Part shown: positions 37,201-49,848 of the stretch, piece by piece
Layout of the letters: every line of letters starts with the position of its first letter
How positions within the stretch are numbered: the stretch's first letter is position 1
The notes under the pieces: generated by a model
Databases searched by the model: none
What the model was told of the DNA's origin: nothing
What the model saw: the letters and a program-made list of their open reading frames with translations, nothing else
Assembly: GCF_031143425.1 (NCBI RefSeq)
Contig: NC_090451.1
Location: 667,802,508-667,866,507 of the forward strand
DNA: 64,000 nucleotides
DNA from: Pleurodeles waltl
Lineage: Eukaryota; Chordata; Amphibia; Caudata; Salamandridae
Direction: 5' to 3'
Program-made: the position numbers and the translations under genes

Positions 37201-37287
37201 CTGATGAAGGGCCGAATGATGGCCATTACAGCTTTCACGTACCACGTCGGGTGTACAATTATCAGGGCTTTGAGATTCTTCTTCAAC
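37201..37287 (-). CDS. BNIPL: BNIPL coding exon, BCH domain
   Basis: An 87-nt exon between an acceptor (CCCTTGAAATGCAACAG) and a donor (GTAATCCGG). Phase is 1 nt in and 2 nt out, matching both neighbours. The translation [19 protein letters not shown] followed by VMAIIRPFI is the BCH-domain core. WYVKA is the BNIPL version of the WFIRT found in BNIP2, ATCAY and PRUNE2. The human counterpart has VHATWYVKAFLALLRPFIS. The BCH fold is CRAL-TRIO-like and mediates protein-protein and RhoGAP interactions. Confidence 0.95.
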
Positions 37288-39666
37288 CTGTTGCATTTCA
37301 AGGGCCGAAGAAGAAAAAAAGAGCACACCATCAACCACATTAGTACACACACAGGCCAAACATCAAATAATAAAAGTTAGATGTGCTTGAAAGGGCTAGA
37401 ATGGAAGATGCCAAGACCATGACTGTGAACGCATTTCCTCTCTCAAAATTAATGGGCAACGCCCCACAAAATTCAGAAATATTTTAGGCTTTAATAACAC
37501 CAATGTTCTGTGACAAGATGCACAGGTTAGCAAGCAGAGTTTCCTTTCTGTAGCATAAATGGAAGACTTTCAGAAGCTCTATGACTGTCCTGCAAGAGTA
37601 ACTCCATTCTCACAAAGTCAAATAAATACAACTCCACTTGAAAACCAGTGATCCCCCACCCAACTACAAGTGGGGGGACACTCTAGTGACTGCATAGCTG
37701 GTTTCAGTTGAAGGCTATACCTGGTTTTACCTATTTGGTTTTTGTTTTCAAATCCCGCTGTCCTTGAGATTTGTGCAGCTTACTACACCATACTGTACCA
37801 TATCCTCATCAAATGATATCAAAACACCATTGGCACCTGCTCGTCCATGTTCAGTGTGCTCTGCTCTATCCTGGGCAACAGAGAGCACTGGTGACTTTGG
37901 ATACTCATCTTAAAGTCCAAGACATCGCATTCCCAGGATTCCTCACTGCCCTACATCTTAGTGAACATGTACAAGCACAACCTCACTCCTCTTCTCAAAT
38001 GTTGACCTTTAAATCCTCTTCCATACTAATATGAAATAAACCAGGTAAAGATTGTTTACCCACAGGACCCATTCACTTATATCCCAAAGCATGGATATCA
38101 ATAAAGATGTGTTTAAGGTCCATTGAATTCTATATTGCTGAGACTCATTTGCTCCTTGTAGACCTCATTTAATGCGCTTCAACTCTAACCGACCCCATTT
38201 TTCCAATATTGCACTCATAGCTGCACGGCCTGTTAAAAACACCTCTTCAGCTACCTAAATGGACACCCAAGCTTGTCCACGTATTAGGGGTAGCTCCAAG
38301 GGGACCTTATATTACCACTAACATTGGTGCAGCGGGTGCTTAGTCAGGAGTGGAAGGACCAAGCAAATGTCTTTTATGCAGGCATTTTAAGGCAGTATAT
38401 ATTCTAAAATATAACGAAGCCACCCACTGCCTCCTCTTTTCTTAAGAAACATCATGGGCTTCCAGTGAGAGGCTGATTAAAACTACAAATCCTCACCTGA
38501 CATTCCAGTACCTTGACAACACAAAATCCCCTTTGTCTCAAAAAGAAAACACACTCCCAAATCCCTTGCAACTGCTCAGATCTGCAGTCTGTCTAAGGCA
38601 TCCTGAAGGTATGTCAGCTGGGGAAACAGAGCCTTCTTGCAAAAATCTCCCACCTTGGACATTCACTACATCTAAGTACCTAAACTCCACATCAAAGGCT
38701 TAAACATTCACCTATCACCTACAGGAGATGCCTCAGGACCCTACCATTTCAATGACTTCTGGTGTCACTACACTGTAACTCCTTTTCTACCTTGCTGTTT
38801 ATCAAATACACAAAATAATATTATGTTACTGTTTACAGGTTACTGAACAGAAGCACCCCATTCAAACATCTGCCGAAAGCAGTGTATAACCGGTCTCGGT
38901 CAATCATTTTATGCTGTTTCTACTCTGAAGGAACCATTTTTACTTTATATTCTTCTGTGTTTAATCTCAGAGAACACAAATAAAAGGTCCACTGTTCACC
39001 TTTAGGTAGTTTTTCTATATGTTGAGGGTCCACCCTAGTAGCATTGTTCTCACAGTCTATGAGTATAATAAGCGGATGCTTTACTTATCCAGTGAGGAGC
39101 AAACACAATGATGAAGCATGTCACAAAAGTGGGTGGGGGTTTTACTTTCTTCATACAGGAATTTTCCTGTGATTCTGGAAAAGCAAAGGAAGCCTCTTAG
39201 CTGGTGTTGGGAAATGTCTTACTTTGTGGCTAACTGATTGTCCTAGACCTCATGTGGCCATTATTAAAATCTCTCGATTGATGTGCCAGGTGTTGTGTCT
39301 CCATTTATGCTTACACAAGAAAACTGAGTAACTAAAAGCCTTCTATGACTATCCGCTTTTTTGTACCAAAGAAGGGAAATAGATACCATGGGTCCCCTTG
39401 AGTAAGTCTATATAAGTCCAGATGAAGGATCTTCTCAGGTCCTAGGAGACTCTTGATTACATTGTGGAATAGAGGCGGCTAGGGGGCATGTTTCCATGAA
39501 GCACTATATATAGGTGACAGATGTGATAACAACTAGGAATTCATCCTTCCGTTCTTTAAAGGACAATAGCAGGATTTCCCATCCTTATGCATTTTGATTT
39601 AAATCTTACTGCCTAGATGTGACCTAAAGACTTAGCTTTCTTTTGCATTTGATTTTTTTACGTATT

Positions 39667-42269
39667 TGTTAGAAATGGGGTCTTTAGGTGGCAGTCGGTT
39701 TGCACCCTGTCCAAGTAGGTTCCCTCACTCTAGTCAGGATTAGGGAGATACCTGCTCAGATAACCCCTGCTCACCCCCTTGGTAGCTCGGCACGAGCAGT
39801 CAGGCTTATCTCAGAAGCAATGTGTAAAGCATTTGCACATAACACACAGTAATAAGTGAAAACACCACAAAAGGACATCACACCAGTTTTAGAAAAAAAG
39901 CCAATATTTATCCATATAAAACAAGACCAAATACGATAAAAATCCAACATACAGTAATAAAATGATGAATTCTGCAAGATTTACTCAAAATACAGTTCCT
40001 TGAAGTCAATAGCTCCACCTGGGGCTATCACGGTGTTGTGATCAACAAAACCAACAGTACAGGCTGGCCGCGGCGTTGCGTGCCAGCTACGGTGTCGGGA
40101 AGACCCACTAACAGTACCTTGGATTTGCAGGGCGTCATGATCCTCATGGTGAGATCCGGAGAGCGGCGTCGCTGACGTTGCGGTGTCGGTTCCGGAGTCG
40201 GTGCAGGAGTCGTCGGGCCCTTGAGGTCACACACGTTGCAGATTGAACTCAAGGCTAATGAAGTCAGGTGCGCCAGCGTGGATGGCGTTGGGGCTGCGGT
40301 GCGAAGCGGGACGCTGCGACGTGCGGTGCCCACAGGTCACGGTGCAGGCAGCTGCTCGGTGATGGCGTCCAGCGGTGTCGGTGAGACCAGGGCTGCTGTG
40401 TGAAGCTGGGCGGTGCGAGGTGCGGTGTCCACTGGTCACGGTGCAGGTAGCGTCGTTGTTGCTGAAGCGCTGTCATCGGTAGGGCCAGGCCAGCGGTGCT
40501 GGACAGGATGGTGCTTTGTAACCATCACGAGCGGTGTACACAGGCCACGGTGCAGGCAGGATGCCTGGTGACGACACAGGAGTCGATGGTGCTGGGGTCA
40601 GTGGACCGGGGCTGCGGTGTGGGATGGGACGGTGCTTCGTGTACCTCATGAGCGGTGTCCACAGGCCACAGTGTCGGTGTCAGCAGGAGCGGTGTCGTCA
40701 GGGATGCCCAGGCTGCGGTGTGAGTAGGCGATGCTGGAGTGTGGGGCCCTCAGGTCACAGCGCGAGCAGCGGCTCAGTGAAGTCGTCCGATGATGGCATC
40801 GGTGAGACCAGGGTCGCGGCGCGAAGCGGGACAATGCGACTCCGTGTGGCATCGGCAGGTCATGTTGCAGGCCAGCGGCGTCGTTGGCGGTGTCGCAGTG
40901 GTTTCTCCTCTTGAACAGCACAAAACACACAGTTCCCAGTGCTGCAGGTCGAGGAAACTGAAGTCTTTGGTGTCCCTGAGACTTCCAACAGCAGCCATGT
41001 TCTACTCCAAGCCCTTAGAGAATTTTCTCAAGCAGGACACACAGCAAAGTTCACCCTTTGCACTCTTTTCAGGCGGAAGCAGCAACTGCAGGCCAGTCCA
41101 GCAAAGCAGCACAGCAAAGGGACAGTACTCCTCCTTCAGCTCTTCAACTCTTCTCCTTGTAGAGGTTCCTCTTTATTCCAGAAAGATTCTAAAAGTCTGG
41201 GGTTTTGGGTCTTCTTCTTATACCCAGTTCCGCCTTTGAAGTTGGCAAACTTCAAAGCAAAGTCTCAAGTGTTTGCAAGATCCTTCCTTGTCCAGGCCAG
41301 GCCCCAGATGCACACCAGGGAGTCGGAGACTGCATTGTGTGCGGGCAGACACAGTCCTTTCAGATGTGAACGACAACTCCTCCCTCCTCTCTAGCTCAGA
41401 TGGCTCATCAGGATATGCAGGCTACACCCCGCCCCCTTTTTTGTCACTGTCTAGACAGGTGCAAAACATCCCAACTGTCAAACTGACCCAGACAGACAAT
41501 CCACAAACAGGCAGAGTCACAGAATGGTATAAGCAAGAAAATGCCTACTTTCTAAAAGTGGCATTTTCAAGCAGACAATTTAAAAACCAACTTCACTAAA
41601 AGATGTATTTTTAAATTGTGAGTTCAGAGACCCTTAACTCCAACTTTTTATCTGCTCTCAAAGGGAATCTGCGCTTTAAGGATATTTAAAGGCAGCCCCC
41701 ATGTTAACCTATGAGAGAGATAGGCCTTACACTGTGAAAACCGAATTTGGCAGTATTTCACTGTTAGAACATATAAAATACACCAGTATATGTCCTACCT
41801 TAAACATACACTGCACCCTGCCCATGGGGCTACCTAGGGCCTACCTTAGGGGTGCCTTACATGTAGTAAAAGGGAAAGTTTAGGCCTGGCAAGTGGGTAC
41901 ACTTGCCAAGTCGAATTTGCAGGTTAAAACTGCACACACAGACACTGCAGTGGCAGGTCTGAGACATGATTACAGGGCTACTAATGTGGGTGGCACAACC
42001 AGTGCTGCAGGCCCACTAGTAACATTTGATTTACAGGCCCTTGGCACCTCTGGTGCACTTTACCAGGGACTTACCAGTAAATCAGATATGCCAATTATGG
42101 AAAAACCAATCCCCAGTACAATTTATATGGGGAGCACTTGCACTTTAGCACTGATTAGCAGTGGTAAAGTGCACAGAGACAATAAACCAGCAAACACAGA
42201 CCTGAAAAAAATAGGAGGAAGAAGGCAAAACGTTTGGGGATAACCCTGCAAAAAGGGCCATTTCCAACA
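39667..42269 (-). mobile_element. Solo LTR of about 2.6 kb with 5-bp target duplication
   Basis: The element has TG...CA ends with short inverted repeats (TGTTAGAAATGG and CCATTTCCAACA). Perfect GTATT direct repeats flank it at 39662-39666 and 42270-42274. These are the marks of an integrase-made LTR insertion. No gag, pol or env frame lies inside, so it is read as a solo LTR left by recombination. Minus orientation is chosen because that strand has a TATA-like GGGTATAAGAAGA followed by a AATAAA near 41180. A GC-rich stretch of about six imperfect ~100-bp units occupies 40260-40890. The frames in that stretch are not genes. A partial relative lies at 11230-12187. Confidence 0.82.
40260..40890. 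repeat. Imperfect tandem array (~100-bp units) inside the LTR
   Basis: A recurring core CACAGGTCACGGTGCAGGCA and variants appears near 40333, 40434, 40541, 40660, 40750 and 40855, each with GCGGTGTCC/GCGAAGCGGG-type neighbours. Unit spacing is about 90-120 bp. The array is GC- and CpG-rich and stands out from the rest of the LTR. Confidence 0.7.
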
Positions 42270-43063
42270 GTATTATTTTAACTTTTTAAGAGTACCAGAA
42301 GCCTTTGTTGTGATAGAGATGTTGCTCTGTTCCTGACCCCAAACACAGCATGTTGACTGCCAACTCTATCCGATACTGTTTACGCTCAATAAGAAGTAGA
42401 AAGGCAAAGAGTTTAATGCAGCAGAGTGTACCATAGGTCCAGGAAGCTGAATCCAAGCTCGATGTTCAGAATATCTGCAGAAGGTAAATTTACTTTAAAT
42501 GTATCCAAATTGAATCACTTATCTAGGCAGTGGTTCTCCTGAAACCATATCAAAGATCCGTCCCTCCTGAACCTACCCACCACCAGTGTAAATGTGAGGG
42601 TTCCATTCTACTCCGACACGCAGGATCAAGCCCACTCACCATGCTTCCAGTGGCTAATTTGAGACGGTGGATTCCGGTGCTCGGTACCGGCCCTTAATTG
42701 TCAACACAGAATACAACAACAGTTATTTATTAGTTCAATATACATTATAAATAACTAATACCTACCACCCAAGCCATTCTTATAGCTTTGGGGGCCTGAA
42801 ATGGTCTGAACTGCCACACTTGTAGGAGTATGATGGTCAGTAGTAGTGTTGGCACTTTTATTGGCAGTGCTAGCAGGGGCAATGGGTGGTGCAAGGTGCA
42901 GTGGCCTCCTGAGAAGGACTGCATGCTTCTGAGATCCACCCCAGATGAGTGCAAAAAAAAACAGGTGACACATCAAGTCAATTTCCTTTAAATTAAAGGA
43001 AACATTAAAGTGATACAGCTTTTATTCAACAATAAGAAAGTGAGAACACCATTGGTTTCTTAC

Positions 43064-43195
43064 CGCCTATCAATGGTCTGATAACACTGTTTGAGCCATC
43101 CCATGGTTGGAATTTTGCTGCGAGGTGTGGCCCCGTTCAGGTACACTAGCATGTAGTTTTCCGCAACCATCACTTCAAGCGTTCCTATGATATAC
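43064..43195 (-). CDS. BNIPL: BNIPL coding exon, BCH domain
   Basis: A 132-nt exon with acceptor CCCTTTGCATCCAG and donor GTAAGAAAC. Phase is 1 nt in and 2 nt out. It encodes [20 protein letters not shown], then [20 protein letters not shown] and IDR. The VAENYMxVYLNGAT and GWLxxCYQxIDRR strings are hallmarks of the BCH domain. W-x2-QCY-x-T-x-DRR is closest to BNIPL (WIRQCYRTLDRR in human). The neighbouring exons join in frame on both sides. Confidence 0.96.
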
Positions 43196-44515
43196 CTGGA
43201 TGCAAAGGGAAGTGTAAATGTACACCAGACAAGGCAGCAAAAAACAATTCTTGTCTACAGGACAAGATGTGGATGAGTTTACAGAACTATTGAGAGATTT
43301 GCCAGGAGGTGGCGCCACATGAAAGTCTGGTAAGCTTACTACAGAATTAGCATGTGAGGCATGCAAGGGATGTAAGACCCTGTATGCAAACGATGTAAGG
43401 CACTGGAGGTGCTGAGTTCTTGCAACTTTTCCACAATCTCACACCAACACTATATTCATCATTACCAACCACATCATCCACCACTACCTCATGCCCACAT
43501 TTCTCCTTGACTTATCAATATACACCCCTCAATACATCAACATGTGGCATAGCCTAAAGCAACTCAGACCCACATATAATCAAATCCCACTGAACAGCAT
43601 CATACATCAGAATGTGGCAAACACACACATTCACTGCACAGCCCAAATGATGTTGTGCCCACCACACAGTAAGGCAAGCTATGTGATACTCCTGGAAGCA
43701 CTGCTGAAGAGAACAGATGTATGATACTCAACAGGATCACTCATTACTGTAGATCACAGTATATAGACATGCCCACTTCCCCTCAACCATTGCCAATCTC
43801 ACATGTGCCAGTGTTGAGCAGAAGGTTGCAACACCAATCAGTCCGCTGGACACGCTCCACCAAAATTACTTGCAACACTCTATTAGAGCTTAGCTCAACA
43901 ACTTGAGGTTTAATTGTTATACCCCAGAAAAATGATGCTTCAGAATAATGTCCTGAGAGTGTAGAGGACAAAGTAAGCTAGTGCAATGACAGCACCAAAA
44001 GGTGAATAAAGTGACGAATACTGCTGTCAGCAAAAACTATATCGTACGATTAAACACGTTTTTGATTTTTATATCTATAAAGTATTTAAATAATTATAAA
44101 ACTGCAGTCATTTTCCTAGAAAGGTTTGTTATGTCTGAAGTTTTCAGAACCTGTGCTTTTCAAGGCTTGAGAATACTTTAACCATAAGCAACACTAGCAT
44201 GCCACAATTTACAGTGACTATTGAATTCCCAGAAGCAGCGGAGAAAGTACAAGTTTTTAATATTGTTAGTTTCCTACTTTTAGCTCTAAATACCCCTTCT
44301 CTGTGTTCATAGAATGGCCCGGCTGTTTTGCCCAGTTCAAATTATGTTAAAAAGGGAAGGGTTATTTTTTCAGTTTTCCATCATTTCCCTCAGCTCACCA
44401 CCTGGCAAGCAGGCGTGGTTGAAGGTTGTTCATCTGGATGAGGTAGCAGTAGGACTTCTAAGATGAGGTTAGTGAGTAGCGTACTTACAGATAAAGCACT
44501 GTCACTCTGCTCCAT

Positions 44516-44734
44516 ATTTGGAGGAAGACTGAAAAGGGCAAAGCATCTACACCTGAATAGGGCTGGGCAACAGCAGGACTCTGAGAAGGAAATTCTGTGC
44601 CATTAGCAGATCACGAGAAGGATGCAGCTCGCCAGAGACTACCCACTACCTAAAACAACTGGATAGAAAGTGCCAAGCAAATGCAGAAAAGAGCTGGAGA
44701 ATGACAAAACCACTGTGAGAAGATTCTGAAGCCC
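44516..44734 (+). repeat. Interspersed repeat (copy 2 of the LINE insertion)
   Basis: The segment from ATTTGGAGGAAGACTGAAAA to GATTCTGAAGCCCTTA aligns along its length with 32872-33096, with scattered substitutions and small indels. The flanks of the two copies are unrelated, which sets the borders of the repeat independently of the LINE. Confidence 0.8.
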
Positions 44735-46038
44735 TTAACCTCACCCCTCTCAAATGTCATGGGAAGGGTTGTCCAACCACCAGATGCAGTCTACAGGCCT
44801 GCCTTTGGAATAACTTGGGAAAGACACGCCCGCTAATGAGATAATTGCGTGCATTAAGGTGCACATGACCAAACCACAACACCAAGTGCAGCAAACTACT
44901 GGAGGAAGAAGACTAGCAATGAAACTCAACTCCAGTGTGCCACACTAGTGGGGCCTAATATGAAAAAGGAAGGCCAAAAAAGGAAGGCCAAAGAACAATA
45001 ATTCAGATTCCAGGTTTGCCGGTGAAATGGGTTACCTGTGGACAAAAATAAAAACTCACTGCAAAATACATCACAACCCACTCAATTGGATGGCCTCTAA
45101 ATGTGAGTGCAACCGAGGTGAGCTTCAAGGAGGTAGCAATGATGTATATATTCCTGTGGCATCTGGTTCCAAGTGAAATAGGCAAAATTAGTAAACAAGC
45201 TTTCCATCCTCCCTCATTGCTCCTCATCGGGCCATCCATTGTAGAACCGTCTTGCATCTTTGTCAGCAACGATGACACTCCAGAATACACCTGTGCTTGA
45301 TGATGCCTGATTGGGGTTTGGGTCTATCATGACATCAGCCACGGATAGCACCTTTAATCTTTAGAAGAGAGGAGGCAAGTCTGGGGTTCTAGGGAGGAGG
45401 CCTATCAGTGTGCCCTAGGACAAATGGAGGACCATTATCTGTGTGTGGGGATGCCTCAGCCCTTCTGCTGTGATCAGTGCTTCATGACCGATCACTACGA
45501 CTGCGACATCCATCCTTAAAATGACCTAATCCCGGGGTAGGCAGATGGGCTTATTCTCCTATATCTGTGGCAAGATCCATTTATCAGCTCTTTCAGGTTG
45601 GCTGCATTTTGGTAGAGCAGTACTCCTGGCATCTACAGGTTAGTTTCGAGAGAGCTCTGGTCCTCGCTCGAAAAAGAGTTCTTGACAGAAAGTACGTGAC
45701 AAAGCCCAGTGGGACTCAAAGGAGGCACAACCGGTATTTCTCCTCAGAGAAGTAAATGAACAGAGGGGAGACAATATTACTTCATTGATGGTTGAAGAGA
45801 ATGTTTGTAGACTTTATCATGACTTGACGGCCAGAGAATTGGCAGGACCACAGGACAGTGATTACTAGTGTTGTTAACATGAATATGTCAGTTCCTAAAT
45901 TTCGTCACTTCGTCAACATCAGATGGAAGAGAGGCTAAGTTGGCCTGGTCGGTACAGAAACTTATGATCTACAGATCATACCAGATGTCAACCCTGAAGT
46001 CTTAAATGCTTATCTTCTTGAAAAACTGAGCTCTAGGG

Positions 46039-46253
46039 CAGTGGTTCCCAACCTTTTGATTTCTGTGGACCCCCACTTTAACATTAATGGAACCCAGGGA
46101 CCCTCACTGAATCATCATGGGAAACCGGGGACCCCCGCCTGAGTCATTACTGGAAGCTGGGGACCTAATTTGTCAATATTTGGTAATATTTTTTAATTTT
46201 CTAGGCTCTCGCGGACCCCCAGGGGTCCCCGGACCACAGGTTGGGAACCACTG
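46039..46253. mobile_element. 215-bp hAT (Charlie-like) MITE
   Basis: The ends CAGTGGTTCCCAACCT and AGGTTGGGAACCACTG are perfect inverted repeats. They are of the CAGTGGTTCYCAACC type typical of Charlie/MER hAT elements. Perfect 8-bp direct repeats CTCTAGGG flank it at 46031-46038 and 46254-46261. The interior has GGGACCC/GGGTCCC-type blocks in both orientations and no transposase. Confidence 0.92.
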
Positions 46254-47059
46254 CTCTAGGGGGCAAATGTTGTCTCCCCCGACACCTCAAATCAAGCAGA
46301 TGTGAGTCCAAAGACCCAATCAATGAGCTTTTGGGGCATTATCCTCCTGATTTAGGGACGCATGGCTGAATGTGATCAAATTACTCCTCACTAGCACAAC
46401 TTAAGAAGCAAAAATGTTTCTAAAGCTGTGCAACAAAATGAATGGGCATTTACCAAGATATTCCAAGAAGTTGGGCATCACGATTCGCCTCTTTGAACAT
46501 TTCACGTGATAGTCATGTGGCATTTCAATCTGTAGCAACTGATTTAAATACTTGATCAGTTCAAGCAACAGCAGCTCTAATAAAAATAGTAAATGTTCGG
46601 GCTTCCCAAGTGACCTTTCAGAATGGATAAAGAATAATTTGTGGTTCCTAAGGTGACTAGAAAATGTTCACCTCGACTAAAAATTGTTCTAATAATAGTG
46701 AAACCTTATTTTCAACTAATTTCTAGACTGACCTTTTACGCTGAATTGGAAGGTAGGGCAATGACTGCTAAAATAAAAGAGTTTATGTGGTAAAAAAAGT
46801 TATTAGGTTCTCATCGTTCTTCGATCAGTAAACATTCTGGATTGTGGCCGGAGGCTGGAGCGGAGTCTGGTAGCATTTCTGGAAGAAGAATGGCCGATAG
46901 CACAGATGCCTTTTCGCGATTGATGTGCATTTTCGTTATTTCAACTACATTTGACCAAACATTCTGCGTTACTGCTTCTCTTCCAATCAGGAATGCGGTT
47001 TAACGTGCTGAGCTCAATGGAGTAATTTCTTAATTGTAGGTTTTTTTTCCAGTAACCTC

Positions 47060-47700
47060 AACCAAGAGTAGATTCAGCTGTGGTGTCCCTTAGGGGTCTG
47101 CTATTTCTTCACCTTTGTGATTATCAATCTTTACCGCTGATCTGTATAATTGCATGTTTTGACGGGTCATTCTCTAATTATGCATACCACTTTGAACCAT
47201 AACACCATGATTTGTGAAGGTACGTGGTGTTCAGAATGTGCAATAGACATAACTGAACAGCTGGACAAGAACTTTATTAACTTAAAATCAGAAAAGACAG
47301 AAATCCTACTTTTGTCCAAAACCTTCTCTGGTGTATCTGCAATGGTGTATTTTTGTGATATTTGCTTATTATGAATAACATTGTGTGACAAGTGCTGTCA
47401 CCTTGCGTTACTGCACAAACCAGAAGGACTGTGTAGGATCTTGTCAAGGCATACAGGTTCAAATATTCTCTAGTAGTATTATTTCAGTTTGTGCGATTTT
47501 AACACAATATAAAAACAGTTTGGACAGGGGTGTCCTCATTAGTACCAACTTAAGACCAGATTTCAGAAATCAGAAACTGAAAGACGCCAGGATAACCTTT
47601 GCCATGGATCAACCACTGAACAGCATCCTTTGCGGCGTTTCTCTCAAGTAACTTTGGATCCATTTAAACTAAAAACGTTCTTTATTGAAATCGGTAAATT
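47060..47700 (+). mobile_element. Highly degenerate LINE reverse-transcriptase fragment
   Basis: A stretch near 47075-47105 reads SCGVP-stop-GSAIS, like the CGVPQGSxLSP motif. Further on, LDKNFINLKSEKTEILLLSK (about 47258-47318) is the common LKLNADKTEILLIG segment that follows the YADD box. The YADD box itself is not readable. The rest, to about 47700, could be the region after it. Only motifs support this call. Confidence 0.55.
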
Positions 47701-49848
47701 AGGCAGTAAATGTTAGATTAAATAGTAAGCGCACTAAATAAATAACTATGCCTAAAACTCCTTGGATGGCCAATAACATTATTGCAGTTGCCCAGTATAA
47801 ACTGATCAGAGTCATTGCAAGTGACCTGAGTTGAAGGCTTCCCTTGACTTACAATGCAGGTGCCAGCAGTTCTATCCATCCTGAAACTCAGCAGAGCTTT
47901 TATTAGAATGAATGAGTGTCATTGCCAGGGCCTGTACTGTTGCAAATTTGTCTTAACAAATGAGTCACAGATAAGAGGGCAGGGAGAAAGGGAGAGGACT
48001 TCGGCAAGTGCCATCCAACCCTCAGCGATGTAATTTTCCCATAGCTGATGGAACTGGGAGCATGACTTCTGGGACCAGTACTTGAAACTGAAAAAGGACA
48101 AGAGTGGGAGAAAGGTTCATGGATCTTCTGCTATTGGGATCCATGAAACAGTTCGGAGAACTGCCAAATAGAGGACAGAATACTCAAACATTACAGACCC
48201 ACAGAGAGTACAGTGGATTTTTCATTTCAATTATTTTATTGCAGGATTTAACCTAGCATGCTCATTGACTGTCCGAGAGGAGTCTTCGCATTTCTGGGAC
48301 CAGTACCTTAAAGTGGTTAGGAAGCTTGAGAAATCACGGAGAAATCGTTGTGTGCATTTCTTCTTACACATTTCCTTTTGTCCAACTTGTGATTTTCCTC
48401 TGAAGATTTTGTTTCTCATTGGTCTTAGTAGTAAAGCCAGAGAGGAAAACTGGGGCTACATTCAGAGGATCTGACGTCACTTCCTTGGTTCGAGACAGCG
48501 TCAATGGGAGACCTACCATCGAAGAAGGCCTGCTTGCCTGAAGTATTTACAGGCTTACGGTCTTGAAAGAGTTTGGTCCATGTAACACAAGAATCGCCAC
48601 AGGACGAATATGGGAGTCAGTGCAGGGGATGTTAGCCCACAAGCTTTCCTTACCAGCCACTCAAATAACTGAGCAGGGTGCAGTCATGAGTGCTGTCATC
48701 AAAGTCAGCTGAGAGATTCAGGATTAAAATGCTTGGATCTCTAGGGGACTTTTATCTTCAATGACCTGGATGGGTACCATTTCAGAGCAGTATTCAGGAC
48801 GGAAACTTGATTAGCAGGACTTGAGGATGCCTAGGTAGTTAATGGTTATTGTGAGCTGAGGGAGGAGTGGTCCCACTCTTCCAGAATTAAGCAGAAAGGA
48901 GAAATCGATGATTGGCTGTCAGTTGGCAAGACCATCATGGTCCAGTTCAGGCTTCTTTCGAGGTGAAGAACTTGGGCAGTCTTTAGTGAGCAATAGAATG
49001 TGACTCTGTCTAGGAAGGTAGCACCTCCTTTGGGAGAGACTTCACAACATAGCGGGGGAGGAGACATCCTTATAGGAAGTTGATTAAGGAACCAAACTTA
49101 AAAAAAAAAAAAAAAACTTTTTCTGAGGTTATGGGTTGGAGGGAAAGTCATTTGGTTATGTTTTGGGGAGGGATGTTGGAAATGGTTGCAGGATTGTTGA
49201 TCACGTTGATGTTTTCAGTGATAGTTTTAACTTTGTTAATTAAAAATTAATTCATTGTGGTTGATTTCTCAATTGAATGTGGTATTGGAGTGGGAAAAAC
49301 GGAATTATAACAAATGGAGTGCCATTTAGAAACAGCTTTGCATCTGCACATATTCAGGATGATTTCAGGGGGACTGCTGCCTTTGATTCTGCAATGTGGA
49401 GATTATCGTGGATGTGCACCGTAGCTCTTAATAATTTTAGATTTTTGTCTCTTTGCTTCTTGGATCCATAATTAACAGTGTAGTGCGGCAACACCTTGCC
49501 ATTACACTGCAATTGCAACTTAAACTCCATGGGGAAGGGAGAATAACTTCAGAACTGATTTTGTCAGAGTAAAACCACAAAGAACTCCTCTTTCCGAGGG
49601 CTTTCATACTCCAATTCACCATCTGTTCTGACCAGGTGGTAAATGGGTTTAGGGGCTTTTGTTTGGTATGGGGTAGTGGTGGGGATGGTTTAGGATTGAT
49701 GGGATGGAAGTATCCTCCTCTTGCCAGAAGAGGAGTTGCAGTGGGGCTGGGTAAGAGGCTTGGCTGCAACTTAAGACTAAAGTAATTTTACTGATTGTTT
49801 TTCCAAACTGCAAACTGAGGTCTGTTGTTCCTGTACCCAGGAAAACGG

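Larger units (their letters stand above)
37288..43063 (-). other. BNIPL intron between exons 43064 and 37201
   Basis: About 5.8 kb. The solo LTR at 39667-42269 takes up nearly half. The segment 37288-39666 has no recognisable repeat structure or coding exon. Near 42670-42710 a GGTGCTCGGTACCGGCCCTT motif may be the end of another repeat. Confidence 0.65.

Noticed and set aside
40221..41599. Several plus- and minus-strand frames of 60-151 residues
   Set aside because: They lie within the solo LTR and its tandem array and change with the repeat units; no protein domain is seen.
42670..43020. Possible repeat end (GGTGCTCGGTACCGGCCCTT) next to a BNIPL exon
   Set aside because: Only one copy is in the window, and no inverted repeat or target duplication was found.
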